Shown: positions 41,401 through 51,030, counted from the stretch's first letter. The stretch is 64,000 bases of DNA from Nansenia antarctica (GCA_963989245.1 OZ022345.1:20775196-20839195), one strand, 5' to 3'. Notes: generated by a model from the letters alone, not told the origin. A program made the numbers and translations.

Positions 41401-44400
41401 GAGATTGTCAAAAGAGACTCTGAAAACGAAACGTTGATCACTTTTGAGCAAAAGGCTGCACACACGCAATTCAAGTTGCTCTGATTGTCATTTAGAGTTA
41501 CATTATAGGATTATTCAACAACAAGTCAAAATGTGCTCGTGAAAGGCAGAAAACAACACTTTGATAGTTTGATATAACTTGAGAACGAATGCAAAAAACA
41601 GTCCACTCTCAGAACAGGCCGCTTGGACACTTTCAGAACAGCTCTGTTAATGACTGAAAACAGCTCTCGAAGAGATTGTCAAAAGAGACTCCGAAAACGA
41701 AACGTTGATCACTTTTGAGCAAAAGGCTGCACACACGCAATTCAAGTTGCTCTGATTGTCATTTAGAGTTACATTATAGGATTATTCAACAACAAGTCAA
41801 AATGTGCTCGTGAAAGGCAGAAAACAACACTTTGATAGTTTGATATAACTTGAGAACGAATGCAAAAAACAGTCCACTCTCAGAACAGGCCGCTTGGACA
41901 CTTTCAGAACAGCTCTGTTAATGACTGAAAACAGCTCTCGAAGAGATTGTCAAAAGAGACTCCGAAAACGAAACGTTGATCACTTTTGAGCAAAAGGCTG
42001 CACACACGCAATTCAAGTTGCTCTGATTGTCATTTAGAGTTACATTATAGGATTATTCAACAACAAGTCAAAATGTGCTCGTGAAAGGCAGAAAACAACA
42101 CTTTGATAGTTTGATATAACTTGAGAACGAATGCAAAAAACAGTCCACTCTAAGAACAGGCCGCTTGGACACTTTCAGAACAGCTCTGTTAATGACTGAA
42201 AACAGCTCTCGAAGAGATTGTCAAAAGAGACTCTGAAAACGAAACGTTGATCACTTTTGAGCAAAAGGCTGCACACACGCAATTCAAGTTGCTCTGATTG
42301 TCATTTAGAGTTACATTATAGGATTATTCAACAACAAGTCAAAATGTGCTCGTGAAAGGCAGAAAACAACACTTTGATAGTTTGATATAACTTGAGAACG
42401 AATGCAAAAAACAGTCCACTCTAAGAACAGGCCGCTTGGACACTTTCAGAACAGCTCTGTTAATGACTGAAAACAGCTCTCGAAGAGATTGTCAAAAGAG
42501 ACTCCGAAAACGAAACGTTGATCACTTTTGAGCAAAAGGCTGCACACACGCAATTCAAGTTGCTCTGATTGTCATTTAGAGTTACATTATAGGATTATTC
42601 AACAACAAGTCAAAATGTGCTCGTGAAAGGCAGAAAACAACACTTTGATAGTTTGATATAACTTGAGAACGAATGCAAAAAACAGTCCACTCTCAGAACA
42701 GGCCGCTTGGACACTTTCAGAACAGCTCTGTTAATGACTGAAAACAGCTCTCGAAGAGATTGTCAAAAGAGACTCCGAAAATGAAACGTTGATCACTTTT
42801 GAGCAAAAGGCTGCACACACGCAATTCAAGTTGCTCTGATTGTCATTTAGAGTTACATTATAGGATTATTCAACAACAAGTCAAAATGTGCTCGTGAAAG
42901 GCAGAAAACAACACTTTGATAGTTTGATATAACTTGAGAACGAATGCAAAAAACAGTCCACTCTAAGAACAGGCCGCTTGGACACTTTAAGAACAGCTCT
43001 GTTAATGACTGAAAACAGCTCTCGAAGAGATTGTCAAAAGAGACTCTGAAAACGAAACGTTGATCACTTTTGAGCAAAAGGCTGCACACACGCAATTCAA
43101 GTTGCTCTGATTGTCATTTAGAGTTACATTATAGGATTATTCAACAACAAGTCAAAATGTGCTCGTGAAAGGCAGAAAACAACACTTTGATAGTTTGATA
43201 TAACTTGAGAACGAATGCAAAAAACAGTCCACTCTCAGAACAGGCCGCTTGGACACTTTCAGAACAGCTCTGTTAATGACTGAAAACAGCTCTCGAAGAG
43301 ATTGTCAAAAGAGACTCCGAAAACGAAACGTTGATCACTTTTGAGCAAAAGGCTGCACACACGCAATTCAAGTTGCTCTGATTGTCATTTAGAGTTACAT
43401 TATAGGATTATTCAACAACAAGTCAAAATGTGCTCGTGAAAGGCAGAAAACAACACTTTGATAGTTTGATATAACTTGAGAACGAATGCAAAAAACAGTC
43501 CACTCTAAGAACAGGCCGCTTGGACACTTTCAGAACAGCTCTGTTAATGACTGAAAACAGCTCTCGAAGAGATTGTCAAAAGAGACTCTGAAAACGAAAC
43601 GTTGATCACTTTTGAGCAAAAGGCTGCACACACGCAATTCAAGTTGCTCTGATTGTCATTTAGAGTTACATTATAGGATTATTCAACAACAAGTCAAAAT
43701 GTGCTCGTGAATGGCAGAAAACAACACTTTGATAGTTTGATATAACTTGAGAACGAATGCAAAAAACAGTCCACTCTAAGAACAGGCCGCTTGGACACTT
43801 TCAGAACAGCTCTGTTAATGACTGAAAACAGCTCTCGAAGAGATTGTCAAAAGAGACTCCGAAAACGAAACGTTGATCACTTTTGAGCAAAAGGCTGCAC
43901 ACACGCAATTCAAGTTGCTCTGATTGTCATTTAGAGTTACATTATAGGATTATTCAACAACAAGTCAAAATGTGCTCGTGAAAGGCAGAAAACAACACTT
44001 TGATAGTTTGATATAACTTGAGAACGAATGCAAAAAACAGTCCACTCTCAGAACAGGCCGCTTGGACACTTTCAGAACAGCTCTGTTAATGACTGAAAAC
44101 AGCTCTCGAAGAGATTGTCAAAAGAGACTCCGAAAACGAAACGTTGATCACTTTTGAGCAAAAGGCTGCACACACGCAATTCAAGTTGCTCTGATTGTCA
44201 TTTAGAGTTACATTATAGGATTATTCAACAACAAGTCAAAATGTGCTCGTGAAAGGCAGAAAACAACACTTTGATAGTTTGATATAACTTGAGAACGAAT
44301 GCAAAAAACAGTCCACTCTAAGAACAGGCCGCTTGGACACTTTCAGAACAGCTCTGTTAATGACTGAAAACAGCTCTCGAAGAGATTGTCAAAAGAGACT

Positions 44401-46214
44401 CTGAAAACGAAACGTTGATTGCTTTTGAGCAAAAGGCTGCACACACGCAATTCAAGTTGCTCTGATTGTCATTTAGAGTAACATTATAGGATTATTCAAC
44501 AACAAGTCAAAATGTGCTCGTGAAAGGCAGAAAACAACACTTTGATAGTTTGATATAACTTGAGAACGAATGCAAAAAACAGTCCACTCTCAGAACAGGC
44601 CGCTTGGACACTTTCAGAACAGCTCTGTTAATGACTGAAAACAGCTCTCAAAGAGATTGTCAAAAGAGACTCCGAAAACGAAACGTTGATCACTTTTGAG
44701 CAAAAGGCTGCACACACGCAATTCAAGTTGCTCTGATTGTCATTTAGAGTTACATTATAGGATTATTCAACAACAAGTCAAAATGTGCTCGTGAAAGGCA
44801 GAAAACAACACTTTGATAGTTTGATATAACTTGAGAACGAATGCAAAAAACAGTCCACTCTCAGAACAGGCCGCTTGGACACTTTCAGAACAGCTCTGTT
44901 AATGACTGAAAACAGCTCTCGAAGAGATTGTCAAAAGAGACTCCGAAAACGAAACGTTGATCACTTTTGAGCAAAAGGCTGCACACACGCAATTCAAGTT
45001 GCTCTGATTGTCATTTAGAGTTACATTATAGGATTATTCAACAACAAGTCAAAATGTGCTCGTGAAAGGCAGAAAACAACACTTTGATAGTTTGATATAA
45101 CTTGAGAACGAATGCAAAAAACAGTCCACTCTAAGAACAGGCCGCTTGGACACTTTCAGAACAGCTCTGTTAATGACTGAAAACAGCTCTCGAAGAGATT
45201 GTCAAAAGAGACTCTGAAAACGAAACGTTGATCACTTTTGAGCAAAAGGCTGCACACACGCAATTCAAGTTGCTCTGATTGTCATTTAGAGTTACATTAT
45301 AGGATTATTCAACAACAAGTCAAAATGTGCTCGTGAAAGGCAGAAAACAACACTTTGATAGTTTGATATAACTTGAGAACGAATGCAAAAAACAGTCCAC
45401 TCTAAGAACAGGCCGCTTGGACACTTTCAGAACAGCTCTGTTAATGACTGAAAACAGCTCTCGAAGAGATTGTCAAAAGAGACTCTGAAAACGAAACGTT
45501 GATCACTTTTGAGCAAAAGGCTGCACACACGCAATTCAAGTTGCTCTGATTGTCATTTAGAGTTACATTATAGGATTATTCAACAACAAGTCAAAATGTG
45601 CTCGTGAAAGGCAGAAAACAACACTTTGATAGTTTGATATAACTTGAGAACGAATGCAAAAAACAGTCCACTCTAAGAACAGGCCGCTTGGACACTTTAA
45701 GAACAGCTCTGTTAATGACTGAAAACAGCTCTCGAAGAGATTGTCAAAAGAGACTCTGAAAACGAAACGTTGATCACTTTTGAGCAAAAGGCTGCACACA
45801 CGCAATTCAAGTTGCTCTGATTGTCATTTAGAGTTACATTATAGGATTATTCAACAACAAGTCAAAATGTGCTCGTGAAAGGCAGAAAACAACACTTTGA
45901 TAGTTTGATATAACTTGAGAACGAATGCAAAAAACAGTCCACTCTCAGAACAGGCCGCTTGGACACTTTCAGAACAGCTCTGTTAATGACTGAAAACAGC
46001 TCTCGAAGAGATTGTCAAAAGAGACTCCGAAAACGAAACGTTGATCACTTTTGAGCAAAAGGCTGCACACACGCAATTCAAGTTGCTCTGATTGTCATTT
46101 AGAGTTACATTATAGGATTATTCAACAACAAGTCAAAATGTGCTCGTGAAAGGCAGAAAACAACACTTTGATAGTTTGATATAACTTGAGAACGAATGCA
46201 AAAAACAGTCCACT
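35464..46214. repeat. 7317-bp superunit with nested 2710- and 2981-bp periods
   Basis: Private variants recur exactly 7317 bp (27 monomers) apart: aaaatgaaacg (35464, 42781), tgaatggcag (36391, 43708), gattgctttt (37101, 44418), tcaaagagat (37331, 44648) and ctttaagaac (35671, 42988). Inside this, gattgc and tcaaagag also recur at +2981 (40082, 40312), and ctttaagaac occurs at about 35671, 38381, 41362, 42988 and 45698, giving steps of 2710, 2981, 1626 and 2710. All steps are whole multiples of 271. The second copy is cut by the retrotransposon at 46215. The left edge lies somewhere between about 34120 and 35464. Confidence 0.9.
46210..46214. repeat. Target site duplication, left copy
   Basis: The five bases ccact sit at the end of the satellite directly before the LTR and recur directly after the other LTR at 50886-50890. 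Removing the element and one copy restores the normal satellite phrase cagtccactctaag, which proves insertion into an existing monomer. A 5-bp duplication is typical for Ty3/gypsy integrase. Confidence 0.96.
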
Positions 46215-46383
46215 TGTGATGTCCGGACTGGACTTGTAAGTAATAATAGTAGATAGAGAACGTGGTCCATCAAACGCAGGTTTATTCTTTACAGCATGAG
46301 TATATCAGCAAACTACCCAGCATCCACTTCAACTTCCTAGTTAGTCTAACACGTGATTCCGTCTTAAAGGGCAGGACACAACA
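46215..46383 (-). repeat. 3' LTR of the minus-strand element
   Basis: 169-bp LTR starting TG and ending CA, identical to the copy at 50717-50885. On the coding strand it begins TGTTGTGTCC and ends GGACATCACA, imperfect 10-bp inverted ends. It carries a polyadenylation signal on the minus strand (46281-46286). No convincing TATA box was seen. LTRs this short are within the normal range for Mag-like elements. Confidence 0.96.
46281..46286 (-). promoter_or_regulatory. Polyadenylation signal in the 3' LTR
   Basis: tttatt on the plus strand reads AATAAA on the coding strand, inside the downstream LTR, where transcripts of the element would be ended. The same hexamer lies at 50783-50788 in the upstream LTR. 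Confidence 0.75.
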
Positions 46384-46396
46384 TTTCCCCCTTTCT
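46384..46396 (-). promoter_or_regulatory. Polypurine tract
   Basis: On the coding strand AGAAAGGGGGAAA lies directly against the start of the 3' LTR. This is the expected place and composition for the RNase H-resistant primer of plus-strand DNA synthesis. Confidence 0.9.
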
Positions 46397-46646
46397 GGAA
46401 AAGAGTTACTTGTACTAACAACAAGGCAAGCAAAAAAAATGAAATGGTAGATTCAGCATGTATAAACAAAACAATATCACATTACCCAATCAATATCACA
46501 TAAGGAAACTTAAATATTATTAATCTAGGTAATGACAGTCTAATACAATAACAATAGACCAAAGTAGTGCAAACAGTATAAGTGCAACAATCCCCATACA
46601 ACAGGAATACAATTCAACAACTGTCAGTGACCCATTATTAGGCTAT
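46397..46646 (-). other. 3' untranslated stretch of the element
   Basis: About 250 bp between the pol stop codon and the polypurine tract. AT-rich, no conserved domain or long frame seen; no env-like gene is present. Confidence 0.7.
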
Positions 46647-49436
46647 TCAAGAGACATAGTCCTTTAGCCATCCAGACCTCTGAATATTACGTCTAGGCCT
46701 GGGTGAATGATCAACCACAGGCTCTACAGTGTCTCCGTCTGTGGTTGCGGCAGTGTCTGGGAAAGCAGTGAGATGAGAGGCATTCCAAGTCTTTCCATCA
46801 CTCAGAATGTATGTGCTGTCCCCCACCTTCTTGCTTATGGTGAGAGGATCACTGTACCTTCTGTGACCTTTCATCACATGCAGAGGATTCTTAACCCGCA
46901 CTTTGTCCCCTTTTTGAAAAGCAGGAGGACGTGCACCACGTTTGGCATCAGTGTAGGCCTTCATCTTGCGCTGTCGTTCACTGACTCTGTGGCGAATGTT
47001 CATCGTCGCCGGAGTACACTCAGGAGCAGGAGGTAACAGAGTCAGCTTGGTTCGCATGGGCCGACCGTGGAGCAGTTCAAAAGGAGATGAACCAGTAGTG
47101 GCATGAGGAGTGGCACGGTAGACCTGGAGAAAGTCTACCACAGCTGGTTTCCAAGGCTGATGTTGCTGAATGGCCAGCTGGATGGTTTGTTTCAGCACCC
47201 GATTGAACCTTTCTATGGCCCCATTAGCAGCAGGGTAGTAGAGAGAAGATCGGCTGTGTGAGATTTGTCTGTCTTTCAGGAAGGATGTGAATGATGCAGA
47301 CGTAAACTGCACACCGTTGTCAGTGACAATGTTCAGCGGGTTCCCATGCCGGCTGAACACAGATGACATAAAGGCAAGCACAGTGTTAGTAGTGATGTCT
47401 CGGGTGAAGGCTACCTCAGGCCATTTACTAAAGTAGTCAGTCATTGTAACAGCGTATCTGCAGTCTGGAGCAGCTGTTTCGAATGGGCCGACTATATCCA
47501 TGGCAACCTTTTGCCATGGCCCATCAGGAAGTGGTACAGGTTGCAGTGGACCTGGACGTGGCTTTGCTGTCTTGTCATTTGACTGGCACAAGTGGCAGGC
47601 ACGGATAGCACTGAGCACCTGATCATCCATTTTAGGCCACCAGTACAGTTCACGAAGTCTCTGTTTGGTCCGCACCACTCCTTGGTGGGACTCGTGAGCA
47701 ATGGAGATCAGTGCAGGGCGGAGAGCGTCAGGGACAAGCACTCTGGAGCCTCGAAATATGAAGCTGTCCTTCACAGACAGTTCATGGCGGAGTGGGTAGT
47801 ATGGTAGCAAGACAGGGTCGAGACCTTTAGAGGAAGGAGGCCAACCACTTGAGATGATGACGCGGAGCATTGTGAGCTCGGGACATGAGGCACAGGCAGA
47901 GTCCAGGTCAGCAGCAGAGAGAGACTCACTAGTAGAGGTGAGAAGAGCAACGTACTCCGTGTCGTCGTCAGCCGGAGCAGATGCAGCAGGCAGAGGTAAG
48001 CGAGACATGCAGTCGGCAGGTGCGTTGTCAGAGCCTGGACGGTAGGTGACATCGTAGTTGTAGGACATGAGACGGGCAGACCATCTTGCAACACGTAGAC
48101 CAGCGCGACCGACACCCTTTGTAGTCATCAGTGTCGTGAGCGCTTGGTGGTCCGTCTTCAGAGTGAAACGGCGTCCCCACAAGTAAGTGCGCCACCGCTC
48201 CACAGCCCAGACGCAGGCCAGGGCTTCCTTTTCCACAACAGCATATTTGCGCTCAGCAGCAGAGAGAGTTCGAGATGCAAACGCAACAGTTCTCTCAACG
48301 TTGTCAGGGCCCACTTGTGACATCACAGCACCCAACCCGTAGTCAGATGCATCTGTAGATATGATAGTGTGCAGTGCAGGATCAAACAATGCTAGGGCTT
48401 GGCTCTTTACCAGCAGTTGCTTGACCCTTTCATAACTGGCTTGTGCTTCGTCAGTCCACTGAAATGCACTGTCCGTCTGTCTCAGGCATGCTCGCATAGG
48501 TTCCACCACAGTGGCATGGTTGGGCAGGAACTTAGAGTACCAGGAGAGCAAGCCGAGGAAGGAACGCAGTGTAGTAGCGTCAGTGGGTGCTGGAGCCTCA
48601 GCGATGGCCTGTATGCGTACAGTGTCTGGAAGCAGACCATCAGCAGAGACAGTGTGACCCAGGAATGGTAGACTGGGCTCACGGAAACGGCATTTGTCGT
48701 TATTAAGCTGCAAGCCAGCAGATTTCAGACGTTGCAGGGTAACTTTAAGAGCCTCGTCATGTGTGTGCCTGTCACTGCCATGTATGATGACATCATCAAT
48801 GTAGTACTCCACACCCGGCAGGTCAGCGAGAATGATGCTCATCATCTTCTGAAAGGCAGCTGGCGCTGATGCCAGTCCATATGGCACACGGCAGAACCGA
48901 TACAGTCCATCATGGGTGATGAATGCCGTTAGGTCGCGTGACTCCTCAGCAAGAGGCACCTGGTAGTAGGCGTTAGCCAGGTCAATGGATGAGAAGATGG
49001 TGGAGCCTTTCAGGCTGGAAAGGAGCTCATCCATATGAGGCAGTGGAAAGGCGTCAATAATGACCGCCTTATTGGGCTCACGCAGGTCGACACACATCCT
49101 TATTTTTCCAGTCTTCTTTTGTATGACGACAATGGGGGACACCCAAGCAGAGGCGTCGACAGGTTCGATCACTCCAGCAGCGAGTAAGCGCTTCAGTTCA
49201 TCAGAAACTGCGTCTCTGACAGACAGCGGTAGCCGGCGCAGCTTTTGGCGTACCGGTGTGACAGAGGAATCGACCTTCACGCGGTGCACAAAGTTTTCTG
49301 CACACCCTACAGCAGCGGGAGCAGATGCAGTAGTGCACTGGAGCACAGGAGTAGGCAGAGATGCAGAGTCATTAGGAGGCACCACTTTGTTGTTTGCAAT
49401 ATGCACACTTAACACAGTCATTAGGTCCCTCCCCAT
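46647..49436 (-). CDS. pol: Pol: reverse transcriptase, RNase H and integrase
   Basis: 929-residue frame from an in-frame ATG at 49436 to TGA at 46647. RT spans about residues 60-260: FSSIDLANAYYQ with Asp152, then the catalytic YIDD at 212-215. RNase H spans about 350-480: DAS at 362-364, Glu404 and TDHQ near 428-431. Integrase follows: zinc-binding H581, H584, C614 and C617, then the core Asp647, Asp706 and Glu742 (D-D-35-E), and a short basic C-terminus without a chromodomain. All listed catalytic residues are present and no stop or frameshift interrupts the frame. The protease is not here but at the end of the upstream frame. The two frames share the same phase and are separated only by the insert at 49437-49562, so the ATG used here was probably internal to a longer Gag-Pol originally. 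Translation of this part alone is uncertain. Confidence 0.93.
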   Translation of the reverse strand: MGRDLMTVLSVHIANNKVVPPNDSASLPTPVLQCTTASAPAAVGCAENFVHRVKVDSSVTPVRQKLRRLPLSVRDAVSDELKRLLAAGVIEPVDASAWVSPIVVIQKKTGKIRMCVDLREPNKAVIIDAFPLPHMDELLSSLKGSTIFSSIDLANAYYQVPLAEESRDLTAFITHDGLYRFCRVPYGLASAPAAFQKMMSIILADLPGVEYYIDDVIIHGSDRHTHDEALKVTLQRLKSAGLQLNNDKCRFREPSLPFLGHTVSADGLLPDTVRIQAIAEAPAPTDATTLRSFLGLLSWYSKFLPNHATVVEPMRACLRQTDSAFQWTDEAQASYERVKQLLVKSQALALFDPALHTIISTDASDYGLGAVMSQVGPDNVERTVAFASRTLSAAERKYAVVEKEALACVWAVERWRTYLWGRRFTLKTDHQALTTLMTTKGVGRAGLRVARWSARLMSYNYDVTYRPGSDNAPADCMSRLPLPAASAPADDDTEYVALLTSTSESLSAADLDSACASCPELTMLRVIISSGWPPSSKGLDPVLLPYYPLRHELSVKDSFIFRGSRVLVPDALRPALISIAHESHQGVVRTKQRLRELYWWPKMDDQVLSAIRACHLCQSNDKTAKPRPGPLQPVPLPDGPWQKVAMDIVGPFETAAPDCRYAVTMTDYFSKWPEVAFTRDITTNTVLAFMSSVFSRHGNPLNIVTDNGVQFTSASFTSFLKDRQISHSRSSLYYPAANGAIERFNRVLKQTIQLAIQQHQPWKPAVVDFLQVYRATPHATTGSSPFELLHGRPMRTKLTLLPPAPECTPATMNIRHRVSERQRKMKAYTDAKRGARPPAFQKGDKVRVKNPLHVMKGHRRYSDPLTISKKVGDSTYILSDGKTWNASHLTAFPDTAATTDGDTVEPVVDHSPRPRRNIQRSGWLKDYVS

Positions 49437-49562
49437 TGAGATTGATTGAGATTGAGATTGAGATAACGTTTATTGCCACTATGCGTTACACATATAGGAA
49501 TTTGCTTCGTCACCACAGCAAGTGCGTTTATACTTTTTTCACATATCAAAAAAACAGGACAA
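49437..49562 (-). mobile_element. 5'-truncated non-LTR retrotransposon tail inside gag-pol
   Basis: A 126-bp foreign segment between the protease and RT coding parts. On the coding strand it has an AATAAA (plus strand 49469-49474), then a short tandem tail of about four CTCAAT units. Such tails of short repeats after AATAAA are typical of CR1/L2-like LINEs or SINEs that borrow their tails. CAT (ATG on the coding strand) flanks both ends, at 49434-49436 and 49563-49565, a possible 3-bp target duplication. Insert plus duplication is 129 bp, a multiple of three, but the upstream frame meets a TGA at 49541-49539. It lies in the same orientation as the host element. The exact family is not identified. 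Confidence 0.75.
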
Positions 49563-50678
49563 CATCAGTGAGGTCCCCCTCTCCACAATGAAGAAGGTAC
49601 CTGGAGCAGTGCGGCCATGGAGAGAAACATCAGCAGACATGCACCCCAGCACTGGAATGCTGGTTTTAGAGTAAGACACCAGCCTGGCAGTCGGTTCAGT
49701 AAGTGGAATGTTTTTAAAGTACTGTGCGTAGATGCTCTGTGGCAGTATAGAGACAGATGAACCAGTGTCAACCAGCAATTCCACTTTACTGGACTGTGAG
49801 TGTTCTGAAATAATCTCCACAGTGCATGTGATCTTATCACTATTACGTGCAGAATGTTCAGTATATAACACTGTAAATTCAGGGAGATCAACCTCACGTA
49901 CCTCCTTGGTGTGTGTCTGTGTACTGCGACACACCTTGGCAAAGTGACCCACTCTGTTGCATTGTCTGCATGTAACTGATGCAGCTGGGCAGTTAGTTGC
50001 ATTAGCTAAATGTCCATCTGATCCACAGCGGTAACATGTTTTCCGCTGTGAAGCCTCCCTAGGCTTTGTACGCTCACCCCACTGTCCCCCTTTTCGTTGT
50101 GGAGTGTGCTGCACCGCCTGCACAGATGCAGCCCGCGGCTCACAGAAGGCCTTAGCTTGCTCCGTAGCAGCCTCAATCTGTGTAGCAGTTGTCATGGCCC
50201 TTTCCAGTGTAAGTTTATTGTCCATCAAAAGTCTTTCACGGATCCGCGGGTTGTGTAGATGTTCAACTAGCTGATCACGGATCGCCTCATCCGCACGATC
50301 GCCATAGTCGCACGTAGCTGCAAGTTCACGTAGTGCAATCACATACTGAAGGACCGTTTCATTCTGCATCTGTACTCTCTTACGGAAAGCATGGCGTTCA
50401 GCAACAGTGTTTGTCTTGGGCACAAAGTACTCCTCCAACGCAGTCATTGCAGTATCGTAATCTGCACCTGTGTTCGGGAGCGAGTAGAAGAGACGCTGTC
50501 CCTCGGTGCCCAGGCAGTGTAGTAAGACGGCTCTACGCCGTGCAGCAGGCCAAGCATTACCGCTAGCATTGATGACCAGCAAATAGTTCTCAAAAATTCG
50601 CCGCCATGTCTTGAATGGAATGGTGGGCTCACTAGGCGCAGGCAGGAAAAAACAGGGAAACGGCACGTTTACAGCCAT
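49539..50678 (-). CDS. gag: Gag with aspartic protease, cut short by an insertion
   Basis: 379-residue frame from the ATG 38 nt after the LTR to a TGA inside the LINE-tail insert. Residues about 20-180 are a helical retrotransposon Gag capsid region (TWRRIFENYLL near 24; ALEEYF near 80). Two CCHC zinc knuckles follow: C215-X2-C-X4-H-X6-C230, with a longer last spacing than the usual X4, and the standard C237-X2-C-X4-H-X4-C250. The protease active site LLVDTGSS has its DTG at 304-306. The last seven residues (373-379) come from the insert and are not native. The frame is in phase with pol downstream, so Gag, protease and Pol were one polyprotein before the insertion. Gag and protease may still be made from this copy. 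Confidence 0.9.
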   Translation of the reverse strand: MAVNVPFPCFFLPAPSEPTIPFKTWRRIFENYLLVINASGNAWPAARRRAVLLHCLGTEGQRLFYSLPNTGADYDTAMTALEEYFVPKTNTVAERHAFRKRVQMQNETVLQYVIALRELAATCDYGDRADEAIRDQLVEHLHNPRIRERLLMDNKLTLERAMTTATQIEAATEQAKAFCEPRAASVQAVQHTPQRKGGQWGERTKPREASQRKTCYRCGSDGHLANATNCPAASVTCRQCNRVGHFAKVCRSTQTHTKEVREVDLPEFTVLYTEHSARNSDKITCTVEIISEHSQSSKVELLVDTGSSVSILPQSIYAQYFKNIPLTEPTARLVSYSKTSIPVLGCMSADVSLHGRTAPGTFFIVERGTSLMLSCFFDM

Positions 50679-50696
50679 TGTAAAAAACTAGTAAAC

Positions 50697-50714
50697 TCCG
50701 ATTACTCGTCGCCA
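50697..50714 (-). promoter_or_regulatory. Primer binding site of the minus-strand element
   Basis: Two bases past the 5' LTR the coding strand reads TGGCGACGAGTAATC. TGG pairs with the CCA end of a tRNA, and the position next to the LTR is diagnostic. The matching tRNA species could not be named from sequence alone. Confidence 0.8.
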
Positions 50715-50716
50715 AT

Positions 50717-50885
50717 TGTGATGTCCGGACTGGACTTGTAAGTAATAATAGTAGATAGAGAACGTGGTCCATCAAACGCAGGTTTATTCTTTACAGCATG
50801 AGTATATCAGCAAACTACCCAGCATCCACTTCAACTTCCTAGTTAGTCTAACACGTGATTCCGTCTTAAAGGGCAGGACACAACA
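50717..50885 (-). repeat. 5' LTR of the minus-strand element
   Basis: 169 bp, base-for-base identical to the LTR at 46215-46383 as read by eye. It should hold the promoter for the element. Identity of the two LTRs, which are made identical at insertion, indicates little time since integration. Confidence 0.96.
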
Positions 50886-50890
50886 CCACT
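50886..50890. repeat. Target site duplication, right copy
   Basis: ccact, matching 46210-46214; the satellite then resumes in phase with ctaagaacagg. Confidence 0.96.
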
Positions 50891-50909
50891 CTAAGAACAG
50901 GCCGCTTGG

Positions 50910-51030
50910 ACACTTTCAGAACAGCTCTGTTAATGACTGAAAACAGCTCTCGAAGAGATTGTCAAAAGAGACACTTTCAGAACAGCTCTGTTAATGACTG
51001 AAAACAGCTCTCGAAGAGATTGTCAAAAGA
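50910..51030. repeat. 61-bp partial monomer duplication beside the insertion
   Basis: The stretch from acactttcag to gtcaaaagag is present twice in direct succession (starting at 50910 and 50971), breaking the 271-bp register only about 20 bp from the element's target duplication. Confidence 0.88.

Larger units (their letters stand above)
1..46214. repeat. 271-bp satellite array, left block
   Basis: Head-to-tail tandem array of a 271-bp monomer, about 170 copies, running in from the left edge and stopping at the retrotransposon LTR. The phrase aagagattgtc recurs at 1, 272, 543 and 814, giving the period directly. Copies are nearly identical and differ at a handful of recurrent sites: ctcCgaaa or ctcTgaaa, gatCactt or gatTactt, gagtTacatt or gagtAacatt, and ctctAag or ctctCag. 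A shorter 260-bp monomer type occurs nine times. No reading frame spans monomers in general, so this is non-coding satellite. Such homogeneous arrays are typical of centromeric, pericentromeric or subtelomeric heterochromatin, but which applies cannot be told from sequence. I do not recognise the family. Confidence 0.97.
46215..50885 (-). mobile_element. Complete Ty3/gypsy LTR retrotransposon (Mag-like)
   Basis: A 4671-bp element read on the minus strand. Order 5' to 3': LTR (50885-50717), primer binding site, gag with protease, a foreign LINE-tail insert, pol (RT, RNase H, integrase), polypurine tract, LTR (46383-46215). The LTRs are identical over 169 bp and flanked by a perfect ccact duplication, so the insertion is recent. 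Protease before RT and integrase last is the Ty3/gypsy order. The two CCHC knuckles and short integrase C-terminus without a chromodomain resemble the Mag group, which is a family-level judgement from the protein text. The insert breaks the single gag-pol frame, so this copy is probably not autonomous. Confidence 0.95.

Noticed and set aside
35536..45805. Five identical 80-residue minus-strand frames in the satellite (35536, 38246, 41227, 42853, 45563)
   Set aside because: They exist only because one monomer variant changes ctttcag to ctttaag, removing a stop. The copies are carried along by HOR amplification, and the sequence has no domain or coding signature.
1..46214. CRISPR-like array
   Set aside because: The whole 271-bp unit repeats without unique spacers; this is a eukaryotic satellite.
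46262..46450. Plus-strand 62-residue frame over the LTR and polypurine tract
   Set aside because: It overlaps the LTR and 3' end of a minus-strand element and has no recognisable domain.
46397..46646. Envelope-like gene after pol in the first element
   Set aside because: Only about 250 bp lie between pol and the polypurine tract, with no open frame of useful length.
46707..50632. Several plus-strand and alternate-phase frames within the element's gag and pol
   Set aside because: They are shadows of the gag and pol coding frames, which carry all the catalytic motifs.
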